From: Caulifigura coniformis
GTDB lineage: Bacteria; Planctomycetota; Planctomycetia; Planctomycetales; Planctomycetaceae
Direction: 5' to 3'
Assembly (NCBI RefSeq): GCF_007745175.1
Contig: NZ_CP036271.1
Coordinates: forward strand, 3,670,314 to 3,734,313
Length of the DNA stretch: 64,000 nucleotides
Below the pieces are notes generated by a model. The model did not search any database. It was not told where the DNA came from and saw only the letters and a program-made list of their open reading frames with translations. The translations under genes were made by a program, and so were the position numbers. Positions 54,618-63,050 of this stretch are shown piece after piece. Positions within the stretch are counted from its first letter, which is position 1. Each line of letters starts with the position of its first letter.

Positions 54618-56057
54618 ATGTCGGAACATTCCGGTTTTCCACGCCTCGCGGAGTCGTCCCGGCCGCTGCCGGTGACGTTCGGGGAAATCGCAGGTTTTGC
54701 GAAGGACCCCTATGCCTGCATGCACGCGCTCTGGCAGGAACACGGCGATGTCGCCGCGCTCCAGGAGGGAGAGCAGCGGGTTTACTTTGCCTTCGGACCG
54801 GAATTCAACAAGCAGATCCTCACCGATACGCAGCGCTTCCATTCCCGCTTCTTCGCGATCCGCGGTCCGAAGAACTCGCCGCAAAGGCGGCTGACAAGCG
54901 GGCTGCTCAGCATGAATGGCGACCTGCACAAGCAGCATCGCCGGACGGTCCAGGAGCCGTTCCAGAAGCGGGCCATCGTCGGCTATCACGACGCCGTCCT
55001 CGGCGTCTCCGAGGAAATGACCCGCGAGTGGTCTGCCGGATCGACACTCGACATCAATGAAGAAATGACGCAGTACATGCTGCGTCTGACGAGCCTGATC
55101 GTCTTCGGCCTCGATTGCCGCGACCTGGCCCTGCGGATCGGTGAACTCACCGAAACGTGGGTCGCCTTGAATCACAAGGTCGGAATCACCGCCCTCGTTT
55201 CGGATCCCAGTACGGCCGAAGACTACGAACGCCTTCTCGATGTCGCTGTCGAACTCGAGAAAGCGGTCAAGGAAATGATCGCTCTCCGGCGCAGCGGCCG
55301 CGTCGGTTTCGATGTGCTTTCTCTGCTGCTCAGGGCTCACGACGTCGACACGACTGTCAATGACGACCAACTCGTCGGTCACATCGTCCTGATGTTCGGC
55401 GCAGCCCACCTGACCTCGGCCCATTCGCTCACCTGGACGCTGTTCCTCCTCGCCCAGCATCCCGAGGTGATGAGTCAGCTTCACGCGGAACTTGACGCGA
55501 ATCTCAATGGTCAGCCCCCGCGTCCGGAGCACCTGGAAGGACTGACCGTCCTCGACCGGGTGCTCAAGGAAAGCATGCGCATCCTGCCGGCGTCCTCATT
55601 CCTGCATCGCATGACGGCCGAGCCCGTGGAGATGGGACCCTTTCAGCTTCCCGCCGGGGCGGTCGTCATCTTCAGCCAGTTGATGACGCATCACATGCCG
55701 TCGCTCTATCCGGAGCCGGAGAAGTTCCACCCGGATCGCTGGCTGACGTCGTCGCCGTCCCCCTATGCGTACCTGCCGTTCGGCGGCGGCGCCCGGATGT
55801 GCATCGGCGCGGCCCTCGGCACGATGCAGCTCAAGATCTCGCTGATCCGCATGCTGCAGCAGTTCAGGTTCTCCATCCCCGCTCACACGTCGGTCAACGC
55901 ACGCGTCATGTCGACGATGCTTTTTCCGGTCGGCCGGATCCCGATGCAGATCGAGAAGCAGGACGGGCAGTTCTCGGCGAATCCTGTCCGGGGCAACGTC
56001 CTGCGGTTTGTCACGCTCCCCGACAAACAGGCCGCCGCCGAGCGGAAAGCGGCGTAA
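54618..56057 (+). CDS. Cytochrome P450
   Basis: 479 residues from ATG 54618. The haem-binding loop is FGGGARMCIG (Cys thiolate), the K-helix reads KESMR (ExxR) and the meander has PEKFHPDRW. The I-helix segment is FGAAHLTSAHSLTW, where the usual acid-Thr oxygen-activation pair is less obvious than normal: the position before Thr is Leu. No N-terminal membrane helix is present, so it is soluble. No ferredoxin partner is adjacent. Substrate could be a lipid or terpene, given the squalene cyclase elsewhere in the window, but that is speculation. Confidence 0.95.
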   Translation: MSEHSGFPRLAESSRPLPVTFGEIAGFAKDPYACMHALWQEHGDVAALQEGEQRVYFAFGPEFNKQILTDTQRFHSRFFAIRGPKNSPQRRLTSGLLSMNGDLHKQHRRTVQEPFQKRAIVGYHDAVLGVSEEMTREWSAGSTLDINEEMTQYMLRLTSLIVFGLDCRDLALRIGELTETWVALNHKVGITALVSDPSTAEDYERLLDVAVELEKAVKEMIALRRSGRVGFDVLSLLLRAHDVDTTVNDDQLVGHIVLMFGAAHLTSAHSLTWTLFLLAQHPEVMSQLHAELDANLNGQPPRPEHLEGLTVLDRVLKESMRILPASSFLHRMTAEPVEMGPFQLPAGAVVIFSQLMTHHMPSLYPEPEKFHPDRWLTSSPSPYAYLPFGGGARMCIGAALGTMQLKISLIRMLQQFRFSIPAHTSVNARVMSTMLFPVGRIPMQIEKQDGQFSANPVRGNVLRFVTLPDKQAAAERKAA

Positions 56058-56271
56058 TCACCCCGCGGCTGCTTCGCGCGTCCATGATCCGAAGTCGTGC
56101 TACGGCTCTGTGAGCCGTACGATTGCGGAAACGACGGCAGCCATACGTTCGCCGTACACCGTCAGTCACCGGCCTTCCCGTCGCCGCTTCGAAGTCGGGC
56201 CTCGGCTCTGAAAGCGCACGGCCGAGACGGCCGTGGCACGGCGTTACGACGGGAGCCGAACGGAAATCCGC

Positions 56272-56871
56272 TCAACCGGCGATCGGCGCGATGTCGCCGG
56301 TTTCGGCCATCTGCTTCAGCAGACGTTCGATGTCCTCGTCCGAGGGGGTCTCTCCGGCTGCCTGCTGTTTCCGGAAGTGCGAGCTGAAGTCGTTGAGTTT
56401 GGTCACGAACTGGGCAAGGTCGGTTTCATCGATCCGGTCGATGAACAGCACTCCGTCCAGGTGGTCGTTCTCGTGCTGGATGACGCGGGCCGGCAGGTCG
56501 TCGATCTTCACCCGGAACGGCTGTCCATCAAGGTCGAAGGCCTCCACGACGATGGTCTCCGGACGGGACACATCGGCGTACAGTCCCGGAAGGCTCAGGC
56601 AGCCTTCTTCGCCGACCGCGGAGCCGCTGCGGTTCCGGATGACCGGATTGATGAAGACGACTTCTTCGTCCTTCTTCTCGGGATCACCGGAGACATTCAC
56701 GACGAACAGGCGCAGGGGAAGTCCGACCTGGTTGGCGGCGAGGCCGATTCCCTTGGACTCATACATCAGCTCGAACATCCGGGCGACAACGGCGCGGAGG
56801 GTGTCGTCAATGCGGGTGACGTCTCGGGACTTCCAGCGGAGTGCGGGGTGGGGATAAGGGACGATCTGCAT
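56272..56871 (-). CDS. def: Peptide deformylase
   Basis: 199 residues from ATG 56871. All three motifs are present: GIGLAANQ (41-48), EGCLSLPG (89-96, Cys91) and QHENDHLDG (132-140, His133 and His137 with the catalytic Glu). It removes formyl from nascent N-terminal methionine and needs Fe2+ or a related metal. The C-terminal helix (FRKQQAAGETPSDEDIERLLKQ) is somewhat long. A start 64 codons upstream would add sequence that overlaps the divergent region and lacks conservation. No fmt gene is adjacent. Confidence 0.95.
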   Translation of the reverse strand: MQIVPYPHPALRWKSRDVTRIDDTLRAVVARMFELMYESKGIGLAANQVGLPLRLFVVNVSGDPEKKDEEVVFINPVIRNRSGSAVGEEGCLSLPGLYADVSRPETIVVEAFDLDGQPFRVKIDDLPARVIQHENDHLDGVLFIDRIDETDLAQFVTKLNDFSSHFRKQQAAGETPSDEDIERLLKQMAETGDIAPIAG

Positions 56872-57272
56872 TGAGCGAAACGCTTGGGGGATAGAAGTGG
56901 AAGTCGGGCCCAAACCCGCATAGTGGCGGATGGCGGGGGGGAGACGCAACGGGGCGGAGTCGAGTTGCGGGCTGGGAAGTTGTCGACTGGCGGGATGCTC
57001 GCGCGAAACGCCGCCCCACGCGCAGCGGCCACGGAATGGTGAGCCGGACATGGATGAAGACAATCAAATTGAGCACATCGCCTGCGCAAACTCCATTCGG
57101 CCAGTCGTCTCAGGATTTCCGGGGAAAAGTGGGCCTCAGCGACAGTCCACAGATCAACGCTCTCTCTCACACGCTTCGCGGCTTTGTGACGTCGAACTCG
57201 ACGGAGTTTGACGCGCTTCCCGGAATGGTCGAGAATCGGGCGACGCGGTATCCCTCACGAGCAGGCAGACTG

Positions 57273-58118
57273 ATGACGAGCGGGCCAGATTCCACACAGC
57301 GCTGTGAACGGAAAACCATCCGCTTCTGGCGGTGCGGGCTCGTCGCCCTGATCGGCCTGACCGGGGGGCTGTCCGGTTGCGGTCAGTCGACCTATGCGGA
57401 GCGAGTCAACCGCTCCAGGGATCTGCTTGCCTATCATGCCCGGCTCGACCAAAGTCTGCAGGCGGAGTGGGCCCGTGCCGACTGGGGACTGGCCCTGCGG
57501 CCTCCCGTTCGCTTCCGCCTGATGCCGGCGCCTCCTCCTCCGAAAGCCAACGAGGAAGGACTGGTTGAGGTCGTCCCCGACACGCGCCAGCCGGCCTACC
57601 TCGGTGTCGAGTTGCCCGGGCTCGTGGCCGCCTGGGAAGTGCCCGGCGAGGCATTTATCTACCTCTGCAGCAATCATCAGCGGTTTGTGGATTCCCAGGG
57701 CTCGACGGCCACGGTCGCGGAGCCGGAGACCTTCCTCGCCGATCTGGAAGCCGTGTTGCAGCAGGGGTTCGAATTCACACTCTCCGCAGAGCCGGCCCGC
57801 GGACCGGCGGAGCGGCACGCGAAGTTCGCGGAACGCATTCCGCTCTCGGACCAGTTCGCGGCGCCCAAGGCGTTTGACTCGATCCGCATTGAGAAAGAGT
57901 CCGATCCCAAATTCGCCGCCCACGTTTACGAGCACCTGGCAGGCAGGATTCAGGTGGCCCTGATCGTCGTCTACGCGCCGGCCAATCCCGGGAACTTTGA
58001 GAACGGGGCCCGCACGGCGCTCGAAACGATTCGCGTCGAACCCGTCGTTCCGCGCGCGGCTGTTCAACCGGGAGGCGCCACGCCGGGTGGCATCGCCCCC
58101 CGGCCCTCGGCCTTTTAG
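57273..58118 (+). CDS. Lipoprotein of unknown function
   Basis: 281 residues from ATG 57273. After a basic N-terminus comes a hydrophobic helix with lipobox (RFWRCGLVALIGLTGGLSGCGQ), so it should be lipid-anchored at Cys. The mature part has charged helices (YAERVNRSRDLLAYHARLDQSL) and a beta-rich region (RPPVRFRLMPAPPPPK, YLGVELPGLVAAWEV, AFIYLCSNHQRFVD). It ends in a Pro/Ala-rich tail. It is followed after five bases by the membrane protein and then by an HtrA-like gene overlapping by four bases, so the three form a clear operon. I do not recognise a named family. Confidence 0.8.
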   Translation: MTSGPDSTQRCERKTIRFWRCGLVALIGLTGGLSGCGQSTYAERVNRSRDLLAYHARLDQSLQAEWARADWGLALRPPVRFRLMPAPPPPKANEEGLVEVVPDTRQPAYLGVELPGLVAAWEVPGEAFIYLCSNHQRFVDSQGSTATVAEPETFLADLEAVLQQGFEFTLSAEPARGPAERHAKFAERIPLSDQFAAPKAFDSIRIEKESDPKFAAHVYEHLAGRIQVALIVVYAPANPGNFENGARTALETIRVEPVVPRAAVQPGGATPGGIAPRPSAF

Positions 58119-58123
58119 TTTCC

Positions 58124-58648
58124 ATGCCAGAGAGAGGCCTTCACGACGTGCAGGGGATCGAGGGAAGCGAACCCGCGATTGCGACGCCTCGACCGGCGCG
58201 TGTCATCTCCGGCAAGACGCTGGTCATCGGCATGTTTGCCTTTGGGCTCTTGCTGACCGGTCTGCTCTATGCGTACTGGGATCTGCACACGCGGCCGTTC
58301 CGGCCGCTGCAGGATGCCATCGCGCGTGTGATTCCCGGTTCGCAGCCGCGCGTCATCGGAGGGCGGCACAAGAGCCATCGGATCGGGGCCCCGAAGACTC
58401 TCAGGATCATCGTCGAGGTGGACTACAATCCCCTGGACGAAGCGAACCAGGCTCGGCGCGACGAAGCCGTTCGGAAGATTCTCGAACTCGCCAGGACGCA
58501 GCACGACGTTTCGCCCTATGAAAAGATCGAGATGCATCTGGAGCATCGGGTTCCTGAGAGGCCGCCGGTCGTCTGGTCACTGATTCAAACACCTGCGGAT
58601 TGGGAAGCATTTTCCGCCCGCGAGGCCGTTCCCGGGAGTTCGTCGTGA
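58124..58648 (+). CDS. Single-pass membrane protein of unknown function
   Basis: 174 residues from ATG 58124. A membrane helix lies at about 33-50 (LVIGMFAFGLLLTGLLYAYW) with a short cytoplasmic N-terminus. The outer part holds FRPLQDAIARVIPGSQPRVIGG, then TLRIIVEVDYNPLDE and a helical charged stretch (RRDEAVRKILELARTQHDVS). The gene starts five bases after the lipoprotein stop and overlaps the HtrA-like gene by four bases (GTGA). It probably forms a complex with those partners. No known domain is recognised. Confidence 0.75.
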   Translation: MPERGLHDVQGIEGSEPAIATPRPARVISGKTLVIGMFAFGLLLTGLLYAYWDLHTRPFRPLQDAIARVIPGSQPRVIGGRHKSHRIGAPKTLRIIVEVDYNPLDEANQARRDEAVRKILELARTQHDVSPYEKIEMHLEHRVPERPPVVWSLIQTPADWEAFSAREAVPGSSS

Positions 58649-59679
58649 ACATCAACCGCCGCAAATTCTTCGGCAGCGTGACGTCACTCAGTCTCGGGGC
58701 CGCAGTCGGTCGTTCGCTCCTCGCCGCCGACCTCCGCGGTTCGATTGCCGACGTTCAGCAGCGGATGGTGAAGATTTTCGGGGCAGGGGGGCTGGCCGGC
58801 CTGCATGCCTATGGAACAGGCTTCCTGATTTCCCCGAACGGGCATGTTGCGACGATCCTCAGTCACGTGCTCGACTCCGACGTCGTCAACGTCGTCCTGC
58901 ACGATGGCCGCCGGATCCCCGGCCGGGTCGTCGGGACAGATGTGGATCTCGATCTCGCGGTTCTCAAGATCGAAGCGGAAGGGTTGCCCTCGTTCGACTT
59001 ATTCAAGGCGGTGGACGTCAGCCCCGGCACGCGCGTTCTGGCGTTCAGCAACATGTTCAAGGTTGCTTCGGGCAACGAGCCGGTGACCGTGCAGCGAGGA
59101 GTGGTCGCCGCAAAGGCCAGGTTGTCGGCCCGGCGGGGACGGTTCGCCGCCCCTTACCGTGATGAGGCCTATCTCCTCGATGCGGTGACCAACAATCCGG
59201 GGGCCGGTGGGGGAGTTCTGACGACGCTCGATGGCCGTCTCGTGGGCGTTCTTGGTCGTGAACTGAAGAATCCGCAGACGCAAACCTGGATCAACTACGC
59301 GGTCCCCGCAACGAAACTCGCCGCGACGGCCGATGCGATCGTGAAAGGGGAGTTCCGACCGAAGGACAAGTTTGCCGCCGATGAACCGGAGGGGACGGGA
59401 GTGACACCCGTCGATCTCGGTCTGGTGCTCGTTCCGGACGTGGTGGCTCGCACGCCTGCCTATGTGGATGACGTCGTCGTCGGTTCGCCGGCGGCCAAGG
59501 CCGGACTGGCGGCTGAAGACCTCATCGTCTTCGTGAACAGCGATCTCGTGGCATCGATTTCCGCCGTGAAAGACGCGCTCCAGCAAAGTCGCCCGGGAGA
59601 CGACGTCACGCTCACAGTCCGCCGTGGGGACGATCTGGTGTCGGTGACGCTCCGCGTCCCGCCCAGGGGAACCAGGTAG
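58645..59679 (+). CDS. HtrA-like protein with degenerate catalytic triad
   Basis: 344 residues from GTG 58645, which overlaps the preceding stop and has GGGAG nine bases upstream. The N-terminus has a Tat-like signal (NRRKFFGS...LAA). A trypsin-fold HtrA domain follows with His74 (ATILSHVLDSD) and Asp103 (DVDLDLAVLKI), but where HtrA has NPGNSGGPL this reads NPGAGGGVL (184-192), so the serine is replaced by Gly188. A C-terminal PDZ domain follows (about 255-340; VVVGSPAAKAGLAAEDLIVFVNSD). It is probably a catalytically dead adaptor or chaperone coupled to the lipoprotein and membrane protein upstream. Confidence 0.85.
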   Translation: MNINRRKFFGSVTSLSLGAAVGRSLLAADLRGSIADVQQRMVKIFGAGGLAGLHAYGTGFLISPNGHVATILSHVLDSDVVNVVLHDGRRIPGRVVGTDVDLDLAVLKIEAEGLPSFDLFKAVDVSPGTRVLAFSNMFKVASGNEPVTVQRGVVAAKARLSARRGRFAAPYRDEAYLLDAVTNNPGAGGGVLTTLDGRLVGVLGRELKNPQTQTWINYAVPATKLAATADAIVKGEFRPKDKFAADEPEGTGVTPVDLGLVLVPDVVARTPAYVDDVVVGSPAAKAGLAAEDLIVFVNSDLVASISAVKDALQQSRPGDDVTLTVRRGDDLVSVTLRVPPRGTR

Positions 59680-59901
59680 CCGCGCGCACACCCGCATCTG
59701 GTCGCAGACTCTTCGTGACCGGCAAGGTTTCACTCACCGGCGTCTTCGTCAGCCTCGGCGGGTTCAGGTGGAAGACCCCGCTTGTTCGAGACCGCGGGCG
59801 GTCCGACGCATCCGGACGTCGAAGGACGACCGATCTCAAGGGATGCCGGATGGTCTCCTGTCGCGGCCCGATCGCGGCGTGCTCCAAGGATGTCGAGCCA
59901 C

Positions 59902-62553
59902 ATGAAACAGTCGTTTACCTCTCGCGAGACCTCGTCTCGCGGACAGGCTCTCGCCATTCTGGCCGTTCTCCTGTTCTGCATTCCGTTGGTGGCCAGCGGC
60001 TTGAAACGGGCGACGTTCGACGGCCGGCCCACGGCGGTCCGTGACGCCGAAACGGCGACCAACCCGGAATACGACCTGGTCGTCGCCTGGCATGGCGGGC
60101 GGCTCGGCGATCCGCGCATTGCGGACGTTCGCCGCAAGCTGCTCGGAGAAGTGGCCGCCGACGGCCTGCTCCGCGGCGGTTCCCCTTACGTGGCCGATGT
60201 GACTTCTGCCGATGATCAACTGGCGGCTCTGACGGCCAGCGACATGACCGTCGAACAGGCCAAAGAGTCCCTTTCCGGGATCTGGCTCGGTCGCGGGGGG
60301 CTCAAGATCAAGGCGACGAATAATGGTCGCCGCGACCTCGAATGGACGGCCCGCCGGATCGAAACCGAACTCAATGCCGTGGAAGGCCGCACGGTCGTTG
60401 TCTCCCTGCGGCCGATGACGACCCCTGTCAGCGGCGACACGGACTCTCCCATTGAGATTCCGGAGTTCGACCTGGAAGTGTTTTGCGCCGCAGGGAACGA
60501 TCCCCTCGCCACGCCCGCCACTCTTCGCGACGAAGTGCTCAAGGTTCGTGGCTACCCCACTGCTGCGGAACCAGACGGGCAGCAGCTGGTGGCCGAGGCG
60601 TTCGAAGCGGTGGGAACTCCGGTCGCCATTCGGATTCGTCTGACTGATGCCGGGAAGGCCGTCCCCGCAGCCGCCCGGGACGCCATTCGCCACGCTGCCG
60701 CCGATGCAGGGATTGCGTCCGAAGACCTGATGGTCAGCGGCTCGCTGCTCACGGCGGCCGAGCGCGCTGAAACCCTTTCCGCCGCGGCCAGTCCGGGTGC
60801 TGGCGGCGGACTCTGGAATGGTGTTCTTTCTCCCATCGTGATCACCCTGGCCGCCGCTGGCGTTTTGGGAATGCTCGTCGGCGGGTACTCAATTGATCTC
60901 ATCTGCTCGATGGTTCTCGGCGCCTTTGGCGCGGCGGGACTTGCGGCCGGAATGAACGCTCTGGGCATCGCCTGGACCGAAAGCCTGCTTCTGATCCCGG
61001 CCGTCGTCTTCGTGCTGACTGTCGCCACGACATTGCTCGAACCGGCCGCCGGCGGCAGCCTCAGTGCCCGTGTCCGTCGCCCGATGTCCGCGTCGACGCT
61101 GCTGTCTGCCCTCTGCCTGGTCACGTTGCTCGTCGGTTCGAACATGCAGCGCACGACCGATCGTCAGTTCGCCCTCGCGGGAGCTGCGGCCTGTGCGATC
61201 GCGTGGGGGCTTTCGACGATCTGCGTTCCGCCAGTTGCCTCGCTCCTCGGAGGGCGGCCGATCCGGCGCGTGACCCATGGACTCGATTTCGCCGAATGGA
61301 TCGTGACGCACCAGCGGATCACCGCCACGGTCGCGGCGACCGTCGGCGTGGCCCTCGCTGTTTTGTTGCTGCAACCCGACGTCCAGAACTGGGTGTCGGC
61401 TCCGCGCGGCGAGTCTTCACGGGGTTCTCAGTTTGCCCTGGAACGATCCCTCGGCGGCACCTCCGACATTCGCGCGGAGATCCACTTTGATGCCGAACGG
61501 ATGCAGCGGATGCGGATCCTGGAACGGGCCGGCATCGTCCGTGCCACCGTGCAGAAACTGAAGAGCTGCCACGGCGTGACAGGAGCCATGTCACTGGCGG
61601 AGGCGGCACCGGACATCCCGCGTCCGGCCGACGACGCCAGGACCCGTGAGCGGTCCACGTACATTGCCAGGTCGAACAAGGTTGCCGAGCACCTGCGGGA
61701 CCGGAATGAGGTCCTGGGAGGGGCCTGGCTGCTGGAGCATGGCTCAGAGGACGGCAGTGAGGCAGTCGGGGAAACCTGGGTGATCCGGGCATCGCTCGCC
61801 GAACTTGCGGTGGATGCTCCGCAGGTCGTCGTTGCGGATCTGAACCGCGCGATCCAGGATGTCCTGCGGTTCCACGCCGGCGTGTCACATGAAATCACCG
61901 GCGACGTCGTCAAGGCGTCCCTGCGATCCGCCACGCCCAGCCGGCGTCCCGGTGTGATCGGCGTCCTGGTCGCCCTGTCGCTGATTGTCGCGGCCGTCGG
62001 GACCGGCTCGCTGGGACGAGGCCTCGCTGTGGCCGGCATCGTCGCCATCCCGGGCGTGGCCGTCTTGATCGCCCCTGGGTTCCAGCCCGGCCAGTTCGGT
62101 GCCCCGGCGTTTCTGGCGATTGCGATTCCCTTGAGTCTGGGGGTGATGTCGTGCGTCCGACTGGTGAACGACCTCGGGGAATGGGTTGCGGCGACGTCGA
62201 CTCGACATGAGGCCCTGGCGTTTGCGTTCACCGGATCCATGACCCGCTCGCGTCAGGCGCTCGTGACTTTGGCCGCGGTGCTGGGAGGCCTGAGTCTCCT
62301 CACGCCGCAACTCGTCCCATCCGCGGTGAGGGCCGGAGTCTGGGTATCCGTCTGGGCCATGGCCGCCAGCCAGTGCATCTTCCCACTGCTCCTTTCGGGG
62401 CGCCTCGGCCGACTGATTGTCCGTGATGGAGAACGGGGCCTGGACACGGTCGACGATCACGTTGTCGCCGCTCCGATCCGTCTGGAGCCGGTGATTGAGG
62501 CGCCACATTTCGAGCTGGAAACGACCCGCCGGCGCGTCCGCAGTGCCGGGTGA
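59902..62553 (+). CDS. RND/MMPL-like membrane protein
   Basis: 883 residues from ATG 59902 (AAGGA 11 bases upstream; ATG 59890 also possible). The layout is that of an RND-superfamily permease: one N-terminal helix (about 17-36), a ~260-residue outer loop, five to six helices (about 290-460), a second outer loop (about 490-680) and a final helix block (about 690-850, LVALSLIVAAVGTGSLGRG, FGAPAFLAIAIPLSLGVMSC). It appears shorter than HAE/MMPL relatives, and the charged relay residues of proton-driven pumps are not obvious, so transport is uncertain. It lies 222 bases after the HtrA-like gene and could be part of the same locus. Confidence 0.7.
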   Translation: MKQSFTSRETSSRGQALAILAVLLFCIPLVASGLKRATFDGRPTAVRDAETATNPEYDLVVAWHGGRLGDPRIADVRRKLLGEVAADGLLRGGSPYVADVTSADDQLAALTASDMTVEQAKESLSGIWLGRGGLKIKATNNGRRDLEWTARRIETELNAVEGRTVVVSLRPMTTPVSGDTDSPIEIPEFDLEVFCAAGNDPLATPATLRDEVLKVRGYPTAAEPDGQQLVAEAFEAVGTPVAIRIRLTDAGKAVPAAARDAIRHAAADAGIASEDLMVSGSLLTAAERAETLSAAASPGAGGGLWNGVLSPIVITLAAAGVLGMLVGGYSIDLICSMVLGAFGAAGLAAGMNALGIAWTESLLLIPAVVFVLTVATTLLEPAAGGSLSARVRRPMSASTLLSALCLVTLLVGSNMQRTTDRQFALAGAAACAIAWGLSTICVPPVASLLGGRPIRRVTHGLDFAEWIVTHQRITATVAATVGVALAVLLLQPDVQNWVSAPRGESSRGSQFALERSLGGTSDIRAEIHFDAERMQRMRILERAGIVRATVQKLKSCHGVTGAMSLAEAAPDIPRPADDARTRERSTYIARSNKVAEHLRDRNEVLGGAWLLEHGSEDGSEAVGETWVIRASLAELAVDAPQVVVADLNRAIQDVLRFHAGVSHEITGDVVKASLRSATPSRRPGVIGVLVALSLIVAAVGTGSLGRGLAVAGIVAIPGVAVLIAPGFQPGQFGAPAFLAIAIPLSLGVMSCVRLVNDLGEWVAATSTRHEALAFAFTGSMTRSRQALVTLAAVLGGLSLLTPQLVPSAVRAGVWVSVWAMAASQCIFPLLLSGRLGRLIVRDGERGLDTVDDHVVAAPIRLEPVIEAPHFELETTRRRVRSAG

Positions 62554-62624
62554 GGGCCTGCATAGGGGGGCCGTGCCGCCGGAGTCTCGCGGAGTGATGG
62601 CGGTTCCGGTAGCTTGACGTGGTG

Positions 62625-62648
62625 GGGATGGCGTTTGTCAGCCATCCC
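62625..62648. other. 8-bp hairpin before DUF1844 gene
   Basis: GGGATGGC (62625-62632) pairs with GCCATCCC (62641-62648) around an eight-base loop. It lies between the RND-like gene and the DUF1844 gene, about 30 bases upstream of the latter's start. No T-run follows. Confidence 0.5.
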
Positions 62649-62677
62649 GTCACGCACGACGCCCGTTGCAGTATTCC

Positions 62678-62992
62678 ATGTCGACCTCGGATCAAGACGA
62701 CACCCCGACGCCCCAGGATTCGGATGTCAGGCGCACTGCGCCGCTGAACATTCCTCCGCCATCCTTCACCACGCTCCTGCAGATGCTGGCCACGCAGGCG
62801 ATGGCGGCAATGGGGCTCATTCCAGGCCCGGATGGCAAGTCCCACAAGGAGCCGGCCGTCGCGAAGCATTTCGTCGATCTGCTCGGCGTCCTCGAGGTGA
62901 AGTGCAAAGGGAATCTCGACTCCGCGGAGGCGAAGATGCTCGACACCCTGCTGCATGACCTGCGAATGGCGTTCGTCCAGGCCTCGAAGTAA
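62678..62992 (+). CDS. DUF1844 domain protein
   Basis: 104 residues from ATG 62678. The DUF1844 pattern is visible: [23 protein letters not shown], then [38 protein letters not shown]. These form a short helical hairpin. DUF1844 proteins are small, cytoplasmic and of unknown function, widespread in planctomycetes and delta-proteobacteria. The N-terminus is Asp/Thr/Pro-rich ([12 protein letters not shown]). It is in the same orientation as the epimerase that follows about 60 bases on. Confidence 0.85.
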   Translation: MSTSDQDDTPTPQDSDVRRTAPLNIPPPSFTTLLQMLATQAMAAMGLIPGPDGKSHKEPAVAKHFVDLLGVLEVKCKGNLDSAEAKMLDTLLHDLRMAFVQASK

Positions 62993-63050
62993 CCCTTCTT
63001 CCCGGCCGCGTCGCGTCTGGGCCGTCCTCTATTCGATTGATGGAATCTTC

